DNA of 64,000 nucleotides, taken from assembly GCA_019426215.1 (NCBI GenBank), contig CM033393.1, positions 22,136,591-22,200,590 of the forward strand, given 5' to 3'. Below, piece after piece: positions 9,812 to 21,990 of the stretch (positions are counted from its first letter, which is position 1; each line of letters opens with the position of its first letter). Made by a program: the position numbers and the translations under genes. The DNA comes from Buddleja alternifolia (Eukaryota > Streptophyta > Magnoliopsida > Lamiales > Scrophulariaceae). Under the pieces are notes generated by a model. That model ran no database searches. It saw nothing but the letters and a program-made list of their open reading frames with translations, and was not told where the DNA came from.

Positions 9812-11851
9812 CATCCACTTGATTTTGATTTGTATTTCCACATTGATGCTTTTGATCCTTTTAGTGTTGTGCACTTTCAAGAAAAACGAACTAATCATTT
9901 TCTACATCCCTATATCGTGGACTCCGCATATGTCAAAGTGATGGGTGAAGAAAAATAAGATATTGTCTCTAGCTTGGAGAAAAGTCCACACCATCACCCG
10001 ACGCATGGGGAAGAAAGATTAATTGAGGTGTTGAGGGACCATACAATAATTCTTGAGTGGATGATTGCTTGGTCCCAACCTACGGTATGTAGCACAAATG
10101 ATGGGCCAATCTTCACTCCCAATAGCCAAAAGTTGAAGCGATACCCGAGAATGAATTGGAGAATGAACAAGGCATTCATACATAAACCACCTTAAGCCAA
10201 TCAAAGAGAATATAGTCAAGCTAATGACTATAAACAAGCGCTTCTTGGGAAGCAACCCAAGTTTGTAAGTTTTCTTTTCATTTCATTTTCGTTTTTTGTT
10301 TTGTTTAGTTTGTTTCTTTATGGTGTGTTCACGCATGCACTTTTGGCATGCTTTTCCTTAAGTCTTGATGGTTTGTGTTGTGAGTACATGACATGTAGCA
10401 GACGAGTTTTTCTTGGAACATCTTTTGTGGTGGATTTGAGCTTGGAACGGATTTCACGTGATTAAGATTGCTTTTTAGCACCTCTATCGTAAGTACTTTC
10501 GTTTACCCCCCTTGTGAGTGTGTATGATTGAGTCAACATTGAGGGCAATGTTGAGTTTAAGTGGGGGGGGGGGGGCGGTATGAGTAGCGCTTATTGATTT
10601 TATGTCATGTGATCTTGTTTTTAACTCAAGTTTGGGGAAATCGTTGCTATTGCATGTGTGTTGTGCTATTTTGTTAGAAAAATCAAGCATATAAAAAAAA
10701 TTAGGATTTCAACCCGTCAATTGATGCATTGAGGTTGGTTCGTTTAAATCAATGGCATGTTTTCTTTATCAATTTATATTTCAATGACTATACACATTAT
10801 TTCCTTACTTGTGGGACCCTAAACAAGACTAGATTGTCCTTAAGATGATCCACGTATGCACATAAGTCGAGGGTAGAGGAGTTGAGTGGACAACCATTTT
10901 GAAACACTTAAAAGCTTGATCCCTGAAATATCAACTTAGAATTTTCACATGTGTTATGAGTTGAGAATGTTAGCTTTGTATGCTTAATAATAATAAAAAA
11001 AGGTTGAACATTGGTATGACTGCAAAAGTTAAGCTTAATAGATATTGGGGGCGAAGAGTACCATGCCTAGAATACTGTACTATTATGCTAATTTGAGCTA
11101 AGCTCAAGCCAATGCAAGTGTAAAGGGAATAAGGACCTGGTTTTGTTTTGTGGCCTTTGACACTCGAGTGATTAAGCCCTTAGGAGTGTCTCTACACTTA
11201 ATACCCTAAAGCCGTCCGGTTTGGGAGTTATCGGCCTAAAGCTCGTTACAAGGGTGTCATAGAAAGCCTAAGAGAACCGAACATTGCACATGGTCTAGCC
11301 TCTAATGTTTTGAGTTGAAAGTTGCATAAGTTAAAGCCTAAAGTGGAAAAAGTGATGAATTTTAAGTGGCTATGAAGTTTTCTTCAATTCTCATGCCTTG
11401 TGACTAATCGAAAGTTGATAGATATGAGATTAATGCTTGAAAAGTGGTAAGAATGCCACTCGACTATAATACTTTAGATTTATTACACTACACCCTTAGG
11501 ATGGGTCTTTTCGAGGTTAAGGCGGAACATGAGCAAGTATGTGACTTGTATATATATGTAATTTTGAGCTTAAAAAGATGAATTCATGCCATTGCGTTAT
11601 TATTAATCATATTGATTTGCGTTGATTGATCGGGGTTGAAAATCCTCCGATTTTGTGGGTATATCATATGCAAACCCTCATAAGACTATAACTCGTCCTT
11701 TGAGGTAACTCAAGGGTTCAAAGGCGTGTTGCATCTGCTAAATGCAACCGTGTACTCCACGAAAGTGAGTTACGTAGTTTTCTTTTCGTTCTCCCTTGTT
11801 TGAGTTGTTTTGGGTCCTATAGCTTATTGCTCGAGGTCGAGCAATTGATAA
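9812..11851 (+). other. Noncoding interior of element B
   Basis: No long ORF on either strand. Short broken coding-like stretches to about 10260, a G run of about 12 near 10562-10575, then AT-rich sequence up to the PPT. I recognise nothing else here. Confidence 0.6.
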
Positions 11852-11863
11852 GTGTGGGAGGGT
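11852..11863 (+). other. Polypurine tract of element B
   Basis: GTGTGGGAGGGT lies directly against the 3' LTR start TGATAAGAG. The purine-rich tract primes plus-strand DNA synthesis in LTR elements; its position confirms the LTR boundary. Confidence 0.75.
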
Positions 11864-13443
11864 TGATAAGAGTCACTTTTATGTGTTTTTAAGCCCGTTG
11901 TGTTTATATTTTAGATTCATTTATCACCTAAATCTTGCCACATTTGCATTTAATCCGTGTGTTAAGTGATTTCAGGCCTTAAGTGGATACAGTCAAAGAA
12001 AGGGCGAAAAAACGAAGTATAAAAACAAGTTCAGGCCACGATGCTTCACACTTCCACGCCCAAGCACAGCCATAATCATTCCTGGGTGCCCAAACAAGCA
12101 TAAAATAAGTTGGAGTTATGCAAAAGGGCGCCTAGGCGCCATTTCCCCACGCTTGTGCGCCACATTCACCACATCTGCCACGTTTGAGCGCCATTTCTGT
12201 ATGTTTAGAGACCGAATTTGATGCAGTGTCCTTCTACAAAGTTGTATATCTATGTTTTATCTTTATGTGGGAACTCGAATCATTCAAATCGGAGGTCTGT
12301 GGAAAACGTTATGAAGAAAACACAATTTCTGCGCTGAAAAACAAGAAAACGGTTAAGACTTCGCACTGTGGAGCCTAGGCGCCACCTTATCCACGCCTAG
12401 GCGCCGGTCAACATATTCCCCAAGCCACTTAGGCCACCCGGACCGTGCCTAGGTGCCACTTAGGCCACGCTTGGGCGCCGATACAGCGGTTTTGTAGGTA
12501 TAAAGGCCAAAAATGAAAGGAAGAAGGGGAGGTTCGAATTCTAAAGGAATTTTGCGGATTTCTTGGGATTGGGACCTCACTTTTCATCACTTTAGAAGAG
12601 AAAAAGAGAAGGTAAAGAAGAGATTCAATCCTCCAATTAAAGATTCAATCATCAATTCAACATAGGGAGTTTCTTAGCTTTAGTTCATCTTTGTCTATGA
12701 ACATGGATCTTATGCTTAGCTTTTTCCTTATGCATTTTATGAGCTAAATTGTTGAACTAGGGCCATGAGAAGGCCATGTTGTTAGTATTGTGATAATAAG
12801 ATCGTTTTTCATTTCAATTCGTATATTGCTATGTGTTGTGATTTTGTGGTTGAATGCCTTACATATGCTTGATCACCATGTGTTTGATATCATGCTTAGG
12901 TTAATTATTTGAGAGAAAGTTGACTTAGGGTGCAAGAATTTCACAACATCACCGACCAAATAGGAATTGCCCTAGACATAGGTAAAGATTCCCGGGTGAA
13001 TTCGTTCGATTTTAATCGAGAAAGCTCTAGCTCTTTAATGCATGCTTAGTGGTTAGATTCCTGGGTAGACATACTTAGGACTTCACAAATTAAGTATAGG
13101 AGTCTATCACGAGACATCGAATATTCTTTACCTTAGGAGCTTTCACCATAGCAATGTATGTCTAATGAATTGGTAATGATCTTAGGATAGCAATACGCAA
13201 TATGTGCCCGAACATGAGCCTTAGTCACCTCTCCACCTTGGAAGTTTAATCTCTCTTTACTTTCGTTTTAGCTTATTCTACTTCCCTGTTTAGTTAAATC
13301 TCTAATTTAATTCCTTTTGTTATCAAAAATCATAAACTAAAATTCAAGTCCTTGTGGTTCAACAACCCGGACTTTTAGTCCACTTTTATTACTATCACGA
13401 CTATTGCACTTGCAATTCAAGCACGTTAGCTTCTAGCGTGTCA
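11864..13443 (+). repeat. Element B 3' LTR
   Basis: 1580 bp from TGATAAGAG to ...AGCGTGTCA, ending at the right-hand AATTC duplication. Very similar to the 5' LTR except for the missing 311-bp duplication and scattered substitutions, so the insertion is not brand new but younger than element A. Confidence 0.9.
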
Positions 13444-13448
13444 AATTC

Positions 13449-15601
13449 TCAACAGAATCGGGTACTCCGTTGACCCCAAAATCGTTCATTCTCCTCAGAA
13501 CGCCCTATCCCCTAAACCTCTCAGATTATGGAAAGGAAAACGACCAGTTGTTGCTGAGCGTCCCAATCCTATTAATTCTTAGATAGAAGCTAAAGCCCGC
13601 GAGTATCTGGCAAGAGTATGGGTTGAGGATTATGATGAAGAATTTGAATGCTTTGAAAAGTTTCTTGCTGTAAGAAAAGAACAGAAGAAAGCTGATAAAC
13701 TTGGAAGCGATGGATGATGGATACCGCAAGATGGGCCGATGAGTTCATGTTACACTTTTACACGTTGGAAGAGCTTTTGAAGTATCCATTCTTATTTCAT
13801 TTTGGAGTAGATTACAAACGTAGAGGTTTTGCCGTGTTTCTTCTCCAGCAGCACCAGAATCGGGTAGGCAATATTAGCACTTTACCCTATTACAGACAAT
13901 CAATAGAACGCTATATTCTCCAGCATCTCAGCTTAATCGCTCAAGGAGGACGCTACATTTATCATCCAACTCAGAACTTTGTTCAGCGCATCCTTCCTGA
14001 CCTCAATGAAGATGCTTCCTCTAGAAAGCAACCAATTCTGCCTGGGCAAAGTGAAGTCCCTTTTAGCCTTGACAACGACCATGCCGACCTTGCTGAATTT
14101 TACCATGAGCGCCAAGCGATAATTGAAAATGCTCAGTCGCTGGATATTTCAATCACTCCGCATTTTGGTCCCAGTCTTAGTGACTTCAGAGGATACAACT
14201 TGCTTCCCGTCCTATTTTGTGAACAGAACATACAAGTGGCCAAAATGATATCGATGATCAGGCCAGTGGACCAAGAAGCAGCTCAAGCGCTTATGCCGTT
14301 TATTTTGGACTTCTACAACACTTACATTTCAGGAGTTGATCTGCCTAAGGATGTGCAATTTGCACTCAGCACTGAAGAGCGTAAAAACTCTGTATTTTAT
14401 ATTCCACAGACCAACGTCCTCAGTCCAAGGCATATTATAGAAGCGATTGGCCCACTCTGGGTCATTGCCATGAAAGTCCCTTCTCCAATCCAAACTATTG
14501 AAATAGAAGATTCTCCTACTGTGGAAGCCGCTCAAATACCCGAGGCTTCTTTGCCAGACCTTTCTAGCGCCCCAATAGTCGAGCCCTCTCTAGCGCTTGT
14601 AGATCCATCAATGGATCAAGCGATTGAAGAAGTTCAGGGAGTCCTTGATGAGCCTGAAGAGCCTTTTGCAAGAGATAAATCTAAAGGCAAGGCTGCAGTT
14701 TCCAGCTCATACGGACTCATTCCGTCTCCCAAGCGTTCTTCCTCCTCTGATTTAGATTCGAAAAGTGATCAAGAGTCTAGAGATTTTAGAAAAGCTGTTA
14801 GGAACTCACTCAATACCATCGAAGGTTCCTGCTCTAAGATCCTTGAAAATAATGAACTAAATATCAGGCCGGTCTCTGACACTAGAAGTCGTGATATTGC
14901 AAATTCTGCAACAAAAAACACCATAGAAATTATGGATAGCATATCACCAATGATCACTTCTATTTCTGAAGAATTCAATCGGACGCTTGCCCAGAATGCT
15001 TCAGCTCATACTGAGTGCCACAATTCTTCCAACTTAATCTCTCAGAGTATTGCTGAGCAAATTGCTCTCTTGATAGATGAAGTTAAGCTTCTCCGCCGGG
15101 ACATCGCTGAATTAAAGACCTCCCTTGATGATGCCAAGAAGGGGGAAGATCCTAAAGAAAAATCCCAGTCCAAGGCTATCTCTAAGACAGACAACAAGCA
15201 CTGGCGATCTATGTTCGAGGAGATAGTGAGCATAAAGAAAATGCTTAATAAGAAGCGAAAGCTTAGATATTATCAAGGCAGACACTTACTCCCAGACCTG
15301 GATGTAGAGTTCTTAGAGAGTATAGGTTTTCACCCATATGCCGGACCGCTTAGAAGACCTATCAACTGGAAATCCACCAATGATCGAAGATAAGACATTT
15401 ACCGTGACTTGATCCGAGAACTTAGAATCCCTCCGAGGGATTGAGTGGAAAGGTTGTTGGAGCTGGAAGAAAGCCCTAGACGCAGAAGACATGACTGAAG
15501 TCCAGCATACAACTATGGTAGATGTTGATAGACTTTTACTGGATTTAGCGAAAGAAATCTATCAAGAAGACGAAGCAAATAGGAAGCAACACAAAAAATG
15601 A
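13449..15601 (+). pseudogene. Extra ORF after pol, C-terminal half, element A
   Basis: Continuation of the 5367-7390 gene after element B. Homology to J starts at about 13470 (P-Q-N-A-L-S-P-K-P-L block), meets a stop near 13579 and a shift near 13715, then runs open for 559 codons (13714-15393), and a last shifted piece continues to the TGA at 15599-15601. The long frame has a globular part, an acidic linker with a D-K-S-K-G-K basic patch, a Ser-rich run and, near the end, a heptad-like segment (L-L-I-D-E-V-K-L-L-R-R-D-I-A-E-L-K) that looks like a coiled coil. No known enzyme motif. This 559-codon run is the longest uninterrupted frame of A, while its gag is wrecked. Confidence 0.65.
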
Positions 15602-15846
15602 AGGATTATGTTGTTTTATATATTTTCTGTTTGTCACTTTAAAGTATTTTTCTTTCAGTTATAAATCATGTATGCTTAATTCTTCCATATGAATGAATGA
15701 TTTATCGCTGAAACATCTTGTTGTGGCTAATCTAACATTAGTTAACTTTACTCACTTTCCAAACGCTAACTTATAATTATTTTTGGACTTTTCTTTGAAC
15801 TCTTAATCTATAAAAGAGTTATAAGAGTTAAGGTCTTGACATCATC

Positions 15847-15860
15847 AAAAAGGGGGAAAT
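15847..15860 (+). other. Polypurine tract of element A
   Basis: AAAAAGGGGGAAAT immediately before the 3' LTR start TGTTAGGAATTT. It defines the left border of the 3' LTR. Confidence 0.85.
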
Positions 15861-16160
15861 TGTTAGGAATTTCATGTTAGATGTTTTGATGATGACAAGA
15901 TAAAATTTTATGTTCGACCCCAAATATAATGTAAGTTTTTGTTTTCATAGATAAATGTATAAGCGTTTGAAAGTATGTAATTTTGTTAGGCTTGTAATTT
16001 TTATCTTTGTAGATTTTAGACTAAGTATTAGATACCGAATCGCTAATAGAATTCTGGGTGAGTCTATTAGAGAAGAAGTTGAAGATCAGCGTCTGAAGTC
16101 AAATGAAGATAAAGATTTGTACTTAGCGATTGTCAAACGCTAAGGGACCATTTCAAGAAT
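15861..16160 (+). repeat. Element A 3' LTR, truncated
   Basis: Starts TGTTAGGAATTTCATG and follows the J LTR (57800 downward) closely for about 300 bp, then homology stops near 16160. About 1.2 kb of LTR is missing, so no TSD can be read. The sequence that follows belongs to something else. Confidence 0.8.
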
Positions 16161-17710
16161 AAAGAGGAAAGATAAGTCTAATGTAAAGCTAAAAGATCGG
16201 TGGATTCAAAGAGTTACTCAATGTAAATGGATTAAGCAACAGTTTATCAAGAAGAGTATAAAAATTGAATGAGAGTAATGTAAATAGCTACAAGCTCAAG
16301 GTTTTAAGAGAGGATTGGTCAATTGAGTATCATAAATATAGTCAAACTTCCATTTTTCACATAAAGGAATCAAGAGACATTGCGAATTATGAGAGAATTA
16401 TTATGTCTCAACAATTGAAGTAGAATAGAAAATGTAATTCAAAATGATGAGTCTATAATAAGAGTGAATCCGCCTCAAGGTTAACAACTCAACAGGTATT
16501 GGAACTTATGAATAGAATTATAGAACAAAATGTCAAGAGGTTTCCGAAGAGTGGATATAAAATTAATTCCAAGGAACCAAACTCTCTAGAATGGAATTAT
16601 GAACAGTAAAGAATTCCGAATACGAGAGTTTCTCAATCATGAAAGGAAGATAACATTCAATAATGGAGTTTACTAGATTCCCAACCATAATGAAGAAGCA
16701 TGAATCCAAAAAAAAAAAAAATTGTTTCAACAGAGGTACGAAAAGGGATAGGGAAAAGTAAATCTATGTTGGCGAATAAAAATCATTTTTCTTCTATGAA
16801 GCAATGAGAATCACCCTAAAGGTTCATTCCTAACACATTTACCTCTCACTTCACATGATCGTTACAGGACGAAAGATTGAGTAGTTTAGCAGGACAAAAT
16901 GAAGCAATCCGCATTCACTATGTCAACTCTTTGTGACTTAACATTGAAGTAGGCTTGTACGACTCGATGAGCATTCATTCTTCAATAAGGAGCATTATTT
17001 ACCATGCAAATTCGTCTCCAAAAGTCATCTAACTTCTCTTCCTCGTAATATAAGTTGTCATCGTCTCAATGCTATTACCCACTGCGATTCTTCTAGATTA
17101 GTCTCTGCAACTCTAGCTTAGCTTTGTAAACAAATGGATAGTCGACAATATAGATTGTTTTACGTGACAGGAACCCATTTAGCAAGGAGCAACAAGGTAC
17201 TTATGCTTTATTGAATAAGGAAATGACATTTTACCCTAAAGGGTAAAGAGTGGGAAGCACGATCTAAAGCAGAGGGACTATATGGGTTCAATGAGATGAA
17301 ATGATTTAACGCACTCATCACGATTATAACGATAACTATTGACACCATACTATAATACTTGCAATTCGAATTCATACAAAAATCTAAACTCCGGTGTTAT
17401 TTCAATCCTTGTATACTTACTCCATTATTTATCCAGAATAACTGAATTATCTTCAATCTAACGCAACTTAAACTTTTCTAGTAACTATGTATAACATGTC
17501 CTTGTTCCCAGTACCAATTGAATCCAAGGAACTCTTCTCGGCTTAACAGAAACACATACTAAATGCATCCAAAGCCTTGATGTACTACAATTCTACATCG
17601 CCGAAATAATATCTAAACAATAATTCATCCCTCAATATCCTTAGCCTAACTTAGAATCCACTTTACTCCACAGTCCGAAGATCTTATCCTGGTGTAGCTC
17701 AGGCACTAGC
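16161..17710 (-). other. Leader/interior of the Tekay-like element C, noncoding
   Basis: No ORF of note on either strand and no recognisable protein motif. By orientation it is the untranslated leader downstream of the PBS of element C. The join to element A's truncated LTR at about 16160 implies a deletion that removed C's coding region and 3' LTR together with the rest of A's LTR. Confidence 0.4.
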
Positions 17711-17714
17711 CCAA

Positions 17715-17726
17715 GCTCTGATACCA
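17715..17726 (-). other. Primer binding site of element C (minus)
   Basis: GCTCTGATACCA on the plus strand, that is TGGTATCAGAGC on the minus strand, three bases from the LTR end. It sets element C on the minus strand with the LTR 17730-20776 as its 5' LTR. Confidence 0.75.
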
Positions 17727-17729
17727 CTC

Positions 17730-20700
17730 TGTCACGCCCCAATTTTTAGCCCTGAAAGGGGCCTAAACTAAAAGCGTGAACCTTTCAATTAAGTAGTACA
17801 ATCCAAAATTGACACACTTCGACAACTAATCTAGTAGGATCACTGCCCTAACGTCAACAAAACATTTTAAGTAACTTACTATTCATGGCTCAATCTGCAA
17901 TACTCACCTGTAGGATTGTCCATGTCTACGCTCAGATCATCCAAGCCAATCTCATTGCCCAACTCACTCTAACTGGAAGGAAGAAAGTGAAATACGTAAG
18001 CAAAGGCTTAGTGAGCGCCTGTGTTCATGTGAAAGGTGCTTAAAATAGTTTTTCAGACCCAAAATCATAAGTTGATCAGGTGAAATCAATAATAGTTTTT
18101 ATTTTTCAAGATATCATTGAAATAGTTAAAAATGAAATTTGCGTTCATGATAGCAGTTAAGCAATAGGTGATTTGACAACAAAACTTTAGTATAAACACT
18201 TAGTATATGCATTCAATCAATAGGCAGTTACAGTAAACTTTACATTTCACATTTAAGCAGTAGGGGGCCATGTTAGCAGTAGCACCGCGTCCGATGACTT
18301 TGCTCATAGCACTTTGGGTTCCGCTGCTTCTTCCTTGTCACCCCTGAACAATCGGCTTAAAAGCCATCACCTTATGCCTCCCCACTTAGGCTCGCGAAGT
18401 CCGTTTGGTCATATCCCGGGAATGCCACAATTCAATTCATACGACCCACTCACCCTCAGAACACTCCGTCTTTAGGTGTTGGGATTTGGCCGGGGATAGC
18501 GGGAACCGTTTTAAGACCGCAGGCCCGTGCCTGTCCAGCCGAACCCTAGCCCTATCCACGCCCGACACTTGGGCCCGACACTCAACCATATATAATATGC
18601 AATCACATAAATTCACAGTTGATGCAATAGTGGCCTTTTGGTTCATAATACAATAATCAGTCAATTTTAATGAATAAGTGTCAAAATGTCTGTTGAAGAT
18701 ATACTTTCTTGGAAATTATTTTCTCCAAAATATGCGTTTAAAACGATTCATGATTTTGGAAATATGTACAATGCAATGGTCTAGAAAAAGTACTTTTGAT
18801 ATTATTTGAAAACATTGAAATTTATTTATTTGATAACGGTAAAACCATGATAAATTGCATATAAAATATATATAGGACGTTGTAAAACTTCCTTCCAGTT
18901 TTGAAAGACATATAAATATAGTTTTGCGAGGCAACTCACAGTACACTTCCGAGCTACTCAGAATTGTCACCAAGCGAATCTCCAACTCTACCAACTTGTC
19001 AAATTGTGTTTCCTCAAATAGTGTTGTAGAGAACGAACCTATTCCAAATAAGAACGTAATCACTACTACACTTACATAATCAAGTTATCTGAATTCTAAT
19101 TCCCAATATGATACATACTTAATTGCAAATAACCAAAGGTTAATGATAAGACAACTTACCCAACACTTATCCAACTTCAATACTATGTATAGCTTGGATC
19201 CAAGAAGCTAAAAACCTCCATTGTTCATTCGTGAACAAGATTACACCAGATCACTTCACCGTGTGCCTCCTTTAATTGTCGCGCGTCTCCGCCATTGTCC
19301 TTTGTTCGTCCCTTTAACAATCCAATCAATAACTAAACTTAATATCCATAAATTCTCAAATAACTAAGATTTATTACAATCTAAATTTCATCTCAAGAAC
19401 CTGACCGAAAAGGATAAATCATCCCTTCAAACTCAACATTCCGAAAATGCCAGATTTAGACACGTCATGCCACCTTGTAGATAAATCAACTTTCCAATCA
19501 CATTACACCATGGATTTTCAAAACTCCTACAACTAACAACATCTAAACTCAAAGTGCCATCTAGTGGTTATATATAATTTACAATAGAACCACAAGAAAG
19601 GGTATTTCAAAACAAAAAAACATTAATGATATTTTTTGGGAACCAAAACAGCAGACTGCATAGGTCCGTTGGTGGCCATTTTTGGACAAGTTCCGCAACA
19701 ATTTTCTACAACATTTACCATAAAAACATATCTACAGTCGATAAGGATTCTAACGGTGGTCTTGCATGTACAATTAGAGCACGGAAAAAGGGGGGTTTTT
19801 TTTTTTTGGGCAATTGAATTTGAAACACAGATTCTGGAATTGAAAAGAGCTTACTGGCAGTGATACTTTAAATACAAATTATGTAATGATTCCTCAACGA
19901 TTTCTAAAGAAATTTACATGTAAAGATATCTACACTCATAGAGGTTTCTAAATATGGTCTTGCATGTATGATCAAACCAACGAAAGAGTTGTTTCTTGCC
20001 CAGAAAAATAGAACACAGTTCTGAAAATTGAAAATACGGACAGCTTACCGCACGATTTGAAGCGATTTTGAAACTTTTGGTAGCCAATTCGATAAATCCA
20101 ATTCCATAGTATTATTCCTTATCCTCTTGTGAAGATTTTGAGATAAGGAACTCCCAATTTGGACATCATTTCGTCCCTCAAAACGTGAGAATACCAGCAC
20201 TGCCAGTGCTGGAAATTTCTGTGCGAAAATTGCTTTGGGGAAATGGTTTCTATGTTGTGGGTTAAGCCTTTCTCTTTCAATGGTTTCTTGAACGGTTTTT
20301 TGGTAGATAAAATGAGATGAAAATGGGGATAAAATCTGATTTTGTGGAGCATGTAATACTTGAGTGAATGAGAGAAGAAATGAGAGCAAGATGGGGTGTA
20401 TATATAGGAGTAGTGAGGGCTCCAATGCAATTTTTTTTATTTTACTCATAGTCCTTACAATATTTTATCTTCTATCATAATCCCAATATAAATATTAACT
20501 AAGATTCAGCCCCTTCCTAGGTATAATTTAATAATTATGCCCTTTTACTCATTATAATTAAACTCTTGGCATGTTAGAACTTTGGTAGGAAAAAAAAATT
20601 ATTACACTTAACATTTAATCAAATATTTTCAATTCCTAAAGAACGATAATAGTGAAACCAATCCTAGGTTTCATAATAAATCACGATTGGAATAAATTCT

Positions 20701-20776
20701 CCCATGTATTAATCTCTTCTTAATCGTTCGAATAAATATGAAAGGGTCCACAAGGCTCGAAAATAGGGGTATCACA
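17730..20776 (-). repeat. Element C: long 5' LTR, Tekay/Del-like Ty3/gypsy
   Basis: On the minus strand the LTR runs from TGTGATACCCC (20776) to GGGGCGTGACA (17730), near-perfect terminal inverted ends. A length of about 3.05 kb with GTGACGCCCC-type ends is characteristic of Tekay/Del chromovirus LTRs; the lineage is inferred as no coding region remains. A minus-strand TATA-like box CTATATATAC lies near 20398-20407. The block 18270-18590 is clearly GC-richer. Two degenerate ~170-bp repeats lie at about 19690-19860 and 19888-20045. Short frames inside (for example 18405-18656, 20045-20449) show no protein signature. Confidence 0.65.
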
Positions 20777-21990
20777 ATAGGTGTGTCTGAACTTTAGACT
20801 TGAGGAATCGAGTTGAAGATATACTTGTGACGTTAGGTTCGTCATTAGAGTAGTTAGGCCCAATTTACCCGTTGGTGGGGTTAACCTCGAACTACAATCT
20901 AATGGGCAAGTAGCATTCTTAACTGATATCCAAGAAAGGATTCGTTCCCTACTAAGTGAACGAGGTATTATCCTATGCATTTATAAGTAAGTTAGATCTT
21001 AAAGTCTTTGGCCAAAGCATTCATTGCTTTGAGCTTATTTTAAATATAGCATAGTGTTAAGTTAGTGAGTTTGACCAAAACCATGCCTCTCACTTAATCG
21101 GGATAAGAAAACGAAGAGTTTGTATTCACGCGGTATTTACAAATGGAAAGGTGTAAATGATCTAATCATTTTCATCTTATTTAGGTTAAAATATGGACCA
21201 CTTAACTGGCTATGTGGGACCCATATTCAATGGAATTCTCCCATTGCCAAATATAGATGAACCTAAAGAGTCAAGCTTAAAAAGGAAAAATTAATGAAAA
21301 AGTTCTTATGGTAATATTTTAAGTATTGGATACTTAAAATTAAATAAATAGAATTAATTATTTGGAAAAATAAGTTAATTTATTTATGATTTAATTAATA
21401 TAATATTTCTTGGAGAAATATAATTAATTAAATGGGTTATGCATCTATTATGTAATTGAATTAATTAGTTGGACTAAGTTAATTAATTAAATATTATATT
21501 AAACTAAGCACAAAATTAATGTATCATGTGGCATACTAAACCTAAGAGGGGCGGTCATAAAGGGTTTAATGGGCTTAGTTTGAATCCAAGGTAATAACTT
21601 AAGTGATATAAATATCACCTTATTTATTAGTTTAGGTCATAAGTTGCATTACACAACACACAAGAAAAATATTCCCTCTCCCTCACTCTACCTAGCCGTC
21701 GGTCACCATACCAAAGGAGAAGGAAAAAATTTCATCAAGTTTTTCTGGCGAGACGATTTAGAGGTAGAACACTTAGACAACTCGGATCAAGATTTATTCA
21801 ACCGGAGATTTATCGTGAAGAATTGAAGAATTCAAATTCGTGGAAATAATTTACCACTTCACTACAACGGGTAATGGATTTTACCCTATCATACATACGT
21901 GTGATTAAACCCCGAGATTGACCCTGCGAAGGGAAAATTCAAAAAAAATTAAATTCCGTTTCCGCTGCATTTGGTTAATTTTCCCCAACA
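20777..21990 (+). repeat. Element D: truncated copia LTR (3' part)
   Basis: Shares blocks with the LTRs of G, I and L, including ATTAGAGTAGTTAGGCCC at 20844 and the TCTTTGGCCAAAGCA block at about 21006, and ends ...TTCCGCTGCAT...TTCCCCAACA like the end of the G LTR. The first ~0.5 kb is missing at the border with element C. No PBS follows, so it is a solo or truncated LTR. Confidence 0.7.

Larger units (their letters stand above)
7396..13443 (+). mobile_element. Element B: non-autonomous Athila-like Ty3/gypsy element
   Basis: Two LTRs flank a 2.6-kb interior and the whole is bracketed by the 5-bp duplication AATTC (7391-7395 and 13444-13448). The PBS matches tRNA-Asp, as in Athila/Calypso elements. 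The interior has no protease, RT or integrase that I can recognise, only a small gag-like ORF, so it must have depended on another element. It splits the extra ORF of A, whose coding picks up again after 13448. Confidence 0.85.
1..16160 (+). mobile_element. Element A: Sirevirus-like Ty1/copia retrotransposon, degraded
   Basis: Order seen: partial 5' LTR, tRNA-iMet type PBS, gag remnant, protease/integrase/RT/RNase H remnants in copia order, a long extra ORF, a PPT and a truncated 3' LTR. The integrase-before-RT order defines Ty1/copia; the additional ORF after pol is what SIRE/Maximus-type Sireviruses have. The closest relative in the window is element J on the minus strand, which aligns with it throughout. 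A has large deletions in gag and at the integrase start, several frameshifts, and an Athila-like insertion (7396-13443). Its 5' LTR starts upstream of the window and its 3' LTR is cut at about 16160. Copia assignment is strong; Sirevirus lineage is inferred from gene order and gag type. Confidence 0.85.

Noticed and set aside
11864..13443. Treating the 3' LTR of B as a separate solo LTR
   Set aside because: It shares orientation, PPT and one AATTC duplication pair with the 5' LTR, so the two belong to one element.
18405..18664. Overlapping frames on both strands in a GC-richer block
   Set aside because: They sit in the long LTR of element C; openness on both strands reflects composition and no protein family is recognisable.
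20045..20449. 134-codon minus-strand frame
   Set aside because: It spans the probable promoter and leader of the element C LTR; sequence is low in information and has no motif.
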